Assembly: GCF_000003605.2 (NCBI RefSeq)
Contig: NW_003119428.1
Span: 244,022-270,379, forward strand
Source: Saccoglossus kowalevskii
Lineage: Eukaryota; Hemichordata; Enteropneusta; Harrimaniidae
DNA length: 26,358 nt
Direction of reading: 5' to 3'
Part shown: piece after piece, positions 20,764 to 26,358 of the stretch
How the letters are laid out: each line of letters starts with the position of its first letter
How positions within the stretch are numbered: position 1 is the stretch's first letter
The notes under the pieces: model-generated
What the model saw: the letters and a program-made list of their open reading frames with translations, nothing else
The model's database searches: none
Told to the model about the DNA's origin: nothing
Translations under genes and position numbers: made by a program

Positions 20764-22184
20764 GTATGTGTTAAAGTTGCACTATTGCACTCAAAAGATC
20801 TGATGATACATTTTAATATTCAAAAAAAGATCCTTGTTAATTCTCAAGTGTCAGACCATGATTAAAAAGCATGAACAATAAAACACAATTGTTCAGACAT
20901 GATGAAAATCCAGAGCATGTGTGAGTGTTTCTCAGATATTTCCAAAAATTTCTACATATTCATTCCAATCTACACATACACAGTTAGCTGTTGTACAAGT
21001 GATAATACAACAAATGCGATATTTACTATATGGGGGTCGCCATCTTGAAAACTGCTTCAAACTAAATAAGATCCAAGTTGAAAAACACAAAATTGTCATT
21101 TCAACTCAGGAGCCAATCGGCCTTACAGTTAGATACCAATTTTGGTATACCCAGGGAAAGTGTTTTATGTTCTTCATGTAATTCGTATGATATTGGTATT
21201 TGTATACAAATAAAAGCATTCCAAATACTTGATAAAAGAGCATTCAAAATCAGGGGAACCTGATCTTGTTTCCATGGAAACAATGCTTTTGCGACTTTCT
21301 CGTATCTTCAAGCCTGACTTTGGTGGCCATATATGATTAGAGAATAGGTAAAATACAAAGTTCAAAAACTAGTTCAGGAACCCAAAGTGTTTTTTTTTTA
21401 GGAAGTTTTAGCAAATTACTGCCCCAAAAGTGTGTAAGCCATGACCATTCTTGAATTACATTATTAGGTGTACGGTATTCCATACAAAATCATTGAGGGA
21501 TATTGAATTGGCTATTAAGAAAAAGAAGGAAATCTCAGTGTTAGTAATGCAACATGAAAACATTCTTTTTAATACCATCATATACAAGGACTGCATAAAC
21601 TTTATACATTTCATTTTACAGATGGTTCACCTGGTGGTGCAGATCAAAGAGAATTCAACAAAATAAAGAAACAGAATCAGGCACTTTCAGAAGAAAACAA
21701 TCTCCTTAAATTAAAAATAGAAGTGCTTTTAGACATGGTATGTATGTATGTATGTTTGTTTGTTGATTGATTTACCCAGACATTTCTGAATTGCATTTTA
21801 TTCTGTATTTGTGAGGTTTTTTATACATTGGGTAGCACTACCATATTTGTGCTTACTTAAATGACAGATGTGTCTATGGTTGTGGTAAGTTACATTTTTA
21901 TTGATCATGCTAGTATGTCTGAATTCGATGCTGTTGTCTTTTTTTTTTGCTGTGATCTCCTGTATGATTTCTATCTATTTCGCATTGCCTATGGTGATTG
22001 CAATATGCCCATTGACAATATTGTATAACTTTTGTAAACTTCAGTTTAATAATTAATGTTTTGTTCCTTGTAGTTGGCAGAAACAACAGCAGAGAGTCAT
22101 CTCAGCCACAAAAAATTTGAAGAACTGAGAGGCGGTAGTGGCAGAGTGAAAGACAGCAAGAAACATACTGGATTTGGAGGATGA
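20580..22184 (+). CDS. CBY1: Chibby homolog (CBY1), three coding exons, complete
   Basis: Joining 20580-20763, 21622-21737 and 22074-22184 gives a 136-residue protein, close to the 126 of human CBY1. In vertebrates Chibby binds beta-catenin and limits Wnt signalling, and acts at the distal appendages of the basal body in ciliogenesis. Visible family marks are the N-terminus MPLFGDKFSPKKTP, the 14-3-3 site RRSASL with Ser20 at the same residue number as in human, the FENGTWVE segment, and a C-terminal coiled coil (about 72-110) with a heptad at I76, L83, L90 and L97. The tail (GGSGRVKDSKKHTGFGG) differs from the vertebrate basic tail. The gene is head-to-head with FAM227A and convergent with TOMM22. 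Confidence 0.97.
20764..21621 (+). other. CBY1: CBY1 intron 2
   Basis: An 858-bp intron. Overlapping short frames on both strands at 20921-21365 have no coding support. Nothing else is recognised. Confidence 0.8.
21622..21737 (+). CDS. CBY1: CBY1 coding exon 2
   Basis: 116 nt after the acceptor TTCATTTTACAG, phase 1 in and 0 out. It encodes DGSPGGADQREFNKIKK and then most of the coiled coil (SEENNLLKLKIEVLLDM), a very close match to the vertebrate EENNLLRLKVDILLDM region. The donor is GTATGT, immediately followed by a short (TATG)n/(TTTG)n microsatellite. Confidence 0.97.
21738..22073 (+). other. CBY1: CBY1 intron 3
   Basis: A 336-bp intron opening with (TATG)n/(TTTG)n at 21738-21762, so the microsatellite merges with the donor site. 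Confidence 0.85.
22074..22184 (+). CDS. CBY1: CBY1 coding exon 3 with stop
   Basis: It starts after TTGTTCCTTGTAG in phase 0 and encodes LAETTAESHLSHKKFEELR, then a Gly/Lys-rich tail to TGA at 22182-22184. LAETTAESHL corresponds to LSESTAESHL of vertebrate Chibby. Confidence 0.96.
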   Translation: MAETTAESHLSHKKFEELRGGSGRVKDSKKHTGFGG

Positions 22185-22231
22185 AACTAGAGCCTATATT
22201 AGTGCTGTAATTGTACATTGAACTAATGTGC

Positions 22232-22237
22232 AATAAA
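22232..22237 (+). terminator. CBY1: CBY1 poly(A) signal AATAAA
   Basis: AATAAA lies 48 bases after the CBY1 stop, implying a short 3'UTR of roughly 65-75 nt. No better signal is nearer the stop codon. Confidence 0.75.
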
Positions 22238-22791
22238 ATGAATAGAGTGGTCTGAATCACTTCAAGAAATATCACACATAACGGAAACGATTGGTTTAAT
22301 TTCAATCATGTGCTCATACAGTGTGTCCTTTTGTACATTACTGCTTCCGTCCAATCACACCCTGAAAGGTACTATGGGTAAATTATCTTGACATTAAAAA
22401 ATAGACACAAAATGGCCGCCATGTGACTTGATTTTGCCCCTCAGGTAATTCCATGGTCTCTCGTCATTGCGTCCACTATTCTTTGGTTACAACAAGGGAA
22501 CAATTGATGAGATGATAGAAGAGAATTTAACTATTTGTGGGCCAAAAACAAGTTCCATGGTGCTTTTTCTCTCAGCTGTCTATTTTTTATTTGTTAACAT
22601 TCAATTGCGATTTTGCTTTTAAAAATAACTTTGTATTTATTTGTAATTTTTAGGCGTTTTAATTTATCAGACTCTACTATAAATTCATTTGTAAATCTTG
22701 AAATAAACTCATTTTCCTATAAATGGTGTCCAGTATTTTGTGAAATTAAAGAGTGCAAGCCCTCAACTATGACAGCGAGTAATACTAACTA

Positions 22792-22963
22792 CTGTAAAAC
22801 CATTCATTCTCACTATTTTGATGTTTTGGGCAATTTCACTGGGTTTTAAATTCATGAACTTGGCACAGAAACAATGAGTTCTATTGTTATTTTAAACGTT
22901 CATGTGGATTAAATTTAACAGATTTTACTTAATTTAACCAGTGAATAATTAATGCATTTACAG
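22792..22963. mobile_element. Foldback MITE, 172 bp, CTGTAAA ends
   Basis: It runs from CTGTAAAACCATTCATTCTC to AATTAATGCATTTACAG between TA dinucleotides. It shares TTCACTGGGTTTTA and the CAGTGAATAATTAAT side with the element at 17148-17354, so the two belong to one family. It lies between CBY1 and TOMM22. Confidence 0.7.
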
Positions 22964-23095
22964 TAAAAGTAATTTGTAAATATATTTTTTTACCCCTTAG
23001 GGGTTGAGACTTGACTATGTTAGCAATGATGAAACAGTAGAGGATCCAGATTTTAATACTGAATACCGCTTGAGACAATAATGATAACAGTTTGA

Positions 23096-23229
23096 CCTTT
23101 CCTTCAGAAGATTGGGACTAAAATAGCCAAATGTTCTGAGTAAAAATTGGGGTTCATTTCAAGGAATATTGAAGGATACAAGAAAAAAATGCAGACAAAT
23201 TAGGCCGAAAAAGTCTGGGGGTGAAAAAG
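23096..23229. mobile_element. Truncated copy of the 13076-13312 element
   Basis: CCTTTCCTTCAGAAGATTGG, ACTAAAATAGCCAAAT, GGGTTCATTTC, GGAATATTGAAGGATA and GCAGACAAATTAGG follow the same order as in the intron element at 13138-13300. The right end GGGGTGAAAAAG abuts TTAA (23230-23233). The left end and an internal part are missing. Confidence 0.65.
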
Positions 23230-23297
23230 TTAACATTTAAAGTGTAGAGTCCCGATGCGAAAGCATTGACGATATGTTCTGTGAAAGTATTAAAATT

Positions 23298-23311
23298 GGG
23301 GGGGGGGGGGG
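23298..23311 (+). repeat. Poly(G) run, 14 bases
   Basis: Fourteen consecutive G in otherwise AT-rich intergenic DNA. It could fold as a G-quadruplex and is prone to length error in assemblies. Confidence 0.8.
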
Positions 23312-23669
23312 CTCTAAGTTCGTGCAGTCCTTGCTGTCATGCTATTCAAAGTTAGTAAACAATTACAATCTTTGGTACCTTCTCGCAAATCTGGCTACCA
23401 CACAAGACAATGCCTAAGATCCACCATCATTTTATGAAAAATCAAAATGAAATTAATCTTCATAACTTGCAAAATTCATCTTAAAGTGCTTGAAAGTATT
23501 AGCAAAGAATAAAATTACCTTCTATCAACATTGAAATTAATCGGTCCTGGCAGCTTTCACTTACTGGGTATCGATGGAATGTTTGGTCAATTTGTGTCAC
23601 CTTTCACTATTTATAAAAATTGGATCAAGACATGATTGGGAAATTGTGTCAATTTGGTTCAAAATTAAA

Positions 23670-24525
23670 ACAAGCAGCCTATCGGCTGAGATAGCTCCGC
23701 TGTTAGCAATGCACATTTCAATTAAAGAACTGAAGACATCATTAGAAAATGAACAATATGAATAGTATCAAAGCAATCGGACTTACAGTTTTTAACAAGA
23801 AGTCGAAAATATCACTTTTTACCAAAAATTACAAAAATATTCACCAAAATAAATAGAGAATTAAAGATATCATCACAAAACAAACAAATCTGAGAGAGGT
23901 CCACATGTAGTACCTATATATGTAATATCAAAGCAATCGGACTTGCAGTTTTCAACAAGAAGTCAAAAATATCACTTTTTACCAAAAATGACAAAAATAT
24001 TCACCAAAATTAGAGAACTGAAGATATCATCACAAAATGAACAAATCTGAGAAAGGTCTACATGTAGTATCTATATATGTAATATCAAAGCAATTGAACT
24101 ATTGGTTTTTAACAAGAAGTCGAAAATATCACTTTTTACCAAAAATATTTACCAAAATTAGAGAATTGAAAATATCATCACAAAATGAACAAATCTGAGA
24201 GAGGTCTACATGTAGTACCTATATATGTAGTATCAAATCAATTGGACTTGCGGTTTTTAACAAGAAGTCGAAAATATCACTTTTTACCAAAAATGACAAA
24301 AATATTCACCAAAATTAGAGAATTGAAGATATCAACATGAAATGAACAAACCTAAGAGAGGTCTACCCAAGGTACATATACACCAAGTATCAAAGCATTC
24401 AGGCTTGTAGTTTTCAAGAAGAAGTCGAAAAAGTAAAACATTGACACGGACGACGACGACGGACGACGATGGACAATCACTCATATGATAAGCTCCGCTC
24501 GACAAAGTCGACAGCGGAGCTAACA
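23670..24525. mobile_element. HINE-like element with internal 150-160-bp tandem repeats
   Basis: The head carries a small hairpin (CAGCC-TATC-GGCTG, near 23676) and TAGCTCCGCTGT (23692-23703), repeated inverted as ACAGCGGAGCTA at 24511-24522. Between them lie about four tandem units; the marker AGAAGTCGAAAATATC recurs with spacings of 160, 157, 148 and 157 bp (AGTC at 23801, 23961, 24118, 24266, 24423). A (GAC)n tract at about 24446-24475 and a terminal hairpin (24491-24521) close the element. Internal tandem repeats with subterminal inverted repeats and a 3' hairpin are typical of non-autonomous Helentrons (HINEs). There is no coding capacity. Confidence 0.7.
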
Positions 24526-24561
24526 AAAAGATCACTCAGGTATACATTGTATACTGTAATG

Positions 24562-24567
24562 TTTATT
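24562..24567 (-). terminator. TOMM22: Candidate TOMM22 poly(A) signal
   Basis: TTTATT on the plus strand reads AATAAA on the minus strand, about 275 bases past the TOMM22 stop. It would end the transcript just before the hairpin end of the neighbouring repeat element at 24525. Other AT-rich hexamers are possible. Confidence 0.45.
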
Positions 24568-24841
24568 TTCGTTGTAGTAAAAAATGTTTGGGATGATAAT
24601 AAAGTTATAATGATTGACAGCAAATATAACAGACCATACTGATAAAAACACAGAAATGTTATTGTGTCCGTACAGTCCTCCAGATGCAAGTCAGAAATGG
24701 AGCACTTTACCAATATGTTTATGAAATAAGTCAAATTTTTGACATATTTATGAAAGAGTATATGAATTGTTTAAATGAACTTATAATAAAGCTCCTTGTA
24801 AACATAAAATACACTGCAAATAGGCATCCATTTATACTATA

Positions 24842-24931
24842 CTATCGTGGTTGCGGCGCCATAGGAGCTGGAGCTAAACCAGCTGGCATGGCTGGGCTTC
24901 CGGAATATGCTGCATTGGGTCCAAGAAGAAT
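24842..24931 (-). CDS. TOMM22: TOMM22 last coding exon (C-terminus only)
   Basis: A strong minus-strand acceptor (CATTTTTGTCTCGACAG) opens a 30-codon frame, ILLGPNAAYSGSPAMPAGL, then a Pro/Ala-rich end (APAPMAPQPR) and TAG. Vertebrate TOM22 ends QILLGPNTGLSGGMPG, so the ILLGPN start, the SG and the Pro/Ala/Met-rich tail match. TOM22 is the central receptor subunit of the mitochondrial outer-membrane translocase, and this tail faces the intermembrane space. The receptor domain and transmembrane segment are in exons beyond 24950 that I could not find before the right edge. The neighbour CBY1 supports the call, because TOMM22 is next to CBY1 in human. The local GC content is well above its surroundings, as expected of coding sequence. 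Confidence 0.88.
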   Translation of the reverse strand: MLLGPNAAYSGSPAMPAGLAPAPMAPQPR

Positions 24932-24969
24932 CTGTCGAGACAAAAATGGATAATAAACTTTCAAGTACC

Positions 24970-25430
24970 GGTATTATGATGTTGCCACCTGACGATTTAT
25001 ATCATCAGTGATGTCATGGACTAGTATTTAAGTCTGATGATATGAACTTAAATGTTGCCCAATTGTGAGGATGCTTTTTTTTTTAAATTACACTTTTTTT
25101 TTTCTTTTGATCCAAAACCCAATCATGCCAAGTTAAACCTCCTATCCATGCAGATAGAGGGGTGTATTTTTATTCCTGCAACATCTGTGTGTAATCATAA
25201 ACTAATGTAAATGCAAAGCCGTGTTGGTAATGTGTGCAAATCTGCATACTTTCAAATCCAGGAACATAACTTCCATCAGAAAATACCTTACAACAGAAAC
25301 CACAAAACAGTTAGTCCATTTAATTGTTATTTAAAGGACAGATGATTAAAAACAGCCTTATTATTTTATCTCAAAGCAAACTGAGGAAGCCTCAACTCTT
25401 CCAGAATATAACAGCCTTATCACACAAAAT
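24970..25430. other. Presumed TOMM22 intron, no other feature
   Basis: Sequence upstream of the TOMM22 last exon on its own strand. T-rich runs occur near 25070-25105. No exon encoding the Gln-rich segment expected before ILLGPN was found here. Confidence 0.5.
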
Positions 25431-25433
25431 GAA

Positions 25434-26358
25434 CAAGCAGCCTGTCGGCTGAGATAGCTCCGCTGTTAGCAATGCACATGGCAATTAAAGAACAGAAGAT
25501 ATCATTAGAAAATGAACAAATCTGAGAAAGGTCCACATGTAGTACCTATATGTATAATATATCAAAGCAATTGGACTTGCGGTTTTCAACAAGAAGTCGA
25601 AAATATCACTTTTTACCAAAAATTACAAAAATATTCATCAAAATTAGAGAATTAAAGATATCATTATGAAATGAACAAATCTGAGAGAGGTCCACATGTA
25701 GTACCTATATATGTAATATCAAAGCAATTGGACTTGCGGTTTTCAACAAGAAGTCGAAAATATCACTTTTTACCAAAAATTACAAAAATATTCACCAAAA
25801 TTAGAGAATTAAAGATATCATTACAAAATGAACAAATCTGAGAGAGGTCCACATGTAGTACCTATATATGTAATATCAAAGCAATTGGACTTGCGGTTTT
25901 CAACAAGAAGTCGAAAATATCACTTTTTACCAAAAATTACAAAAATATTCACCAAAATTAGAGAATTGAAGATATCATTACAAAATGAACAAATCTGAGA
26001 GAGGTCAACATGTAGTACCTATATATGTAATATCAAAGCAATTGGACTTGCGGTTTTCAACAAGAAGTCGAAAATATCACTTTTTTACCAAAATTACAAA
26101 AATATTCACCAAATTAGAGAATTAAAGATATCATTACAAAATGAACAAATCTGAGAGAGGTCCACATGTAGTACCTATATATGTAATATCAAAGCAATTG
26201 GACTTGCGGTTTTCAACAAGAAGTCGAAAATATCACTTTTTACCAAAAATTACAAAAATATTCACCAAAATTAGAGAATTAAAGATATCATTACAAAATG
26301 AACAAATCTGAGAGAGGTCCACATGTAGTACCTATATATGTAATATCAAAGCAATTGC
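25434..26358. mobile_element. Second HINE-like element, cut by window end
   Basis: The same head as at 23670 (CAAGCAGCCTGTCGGCTGAG, then TAGCTCCGCTGT at 25455-25466) leads into at least five tandem units with almost constant period (AGTC at 25595, 25752, 25909, 26066, 26222; steps 157, 157, 157, 156). Units are much more alike than in the first element, so this array is younger or recently homogenised. The tail and terminal hairpin must lie beyond 26358. Confidence 0.75.

Noticed and set aside
23574-23765. 63-codon plus-strand frame
   Set aside because: It straddles the head of the tandem-repeat element and its last third is repeat sequence.
24684-24953. Plus-strand 89-codon frame with a Gly/Ala-rich end
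   Set aside because: Its striking C-terminal part is the antisense of the TOMM22 exon (24842-24931), which has a good acceptor and a clear family match on the minus strand.
25434-26358. CRISPR-like array
   Set aside because: Units of about 157 bp are contiguous and contain no unique spacers; the setting is an animal genome and the head matches a dispersed element.

Overview
This is AT-rich (about two-thirds A+T), intron-dense animal DNA, probably from a marine invertebrate. The evidence is canonical GT-AG introns of 0.3-6 kb, short exons encoding conserved ciliary and mitochondrial proteins, and several families of short non-autonomous transposons. I cannot fix the phylum; the repeat content resembles molluscan, hemichordate or lancelet genomes. 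There are no prokaryotic genes, and most long open frames are chance frames in introns or repeats.

Three genes can be recognised by assembling exons. (1) FAM227A-like (FWWh-domain family), minus strand, eight coding exons from the ATG at 14750 down to 2898. The C-terminal exons were not found and probably lie beyond base 1. (2) CBY1 (Chibby), plus strand, complete: a probable 5'UTR exon ending at 14921, three coding exons (20580-20763, 21622-21737, 22074-22184) and a poly(A) signal at 22232. (3) TOMM22, minus strand, only its last coding exon (24842-24931); the upstream exons lie beyond the right edge.

FAM227A and CBY1 are head-to-head across a short CpG-containing promoter (about 14751-14830) with an ETS-CRE composite motif, and a partial RFX X-box lies nearby. 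CBY1 and TOMM22 are convergent. In human 22q13.1 FAM227A and CBY1 are also head-to-head and TOMM22 is next to CBY1, so the window appears to preserve an old gene neighbourhood, with TOMM22 flipped.

The rest is intron and intergenic sequence. It holds a decayed 35-bp minisatellite (11222-11590), three CTGTAAA-ended foldback elements (4728-4907, 17148-17354, 22792-22963), TTAA-flanked piggyBac-like miniature elements (13076-13312, a truncated relative near 23096-23229, and a 116-bp element at 13865-13980), and a duplicated segment around 16946-17555. At the right there are two elements with internal tandem repeats of about 157 bp (23670-24525, and 25434 to the window end) that resemble Helentron-type (HINE) non-autonomous elements. 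A perfect CTCF-core match lies at 3534-3547, with several weaker relatives.
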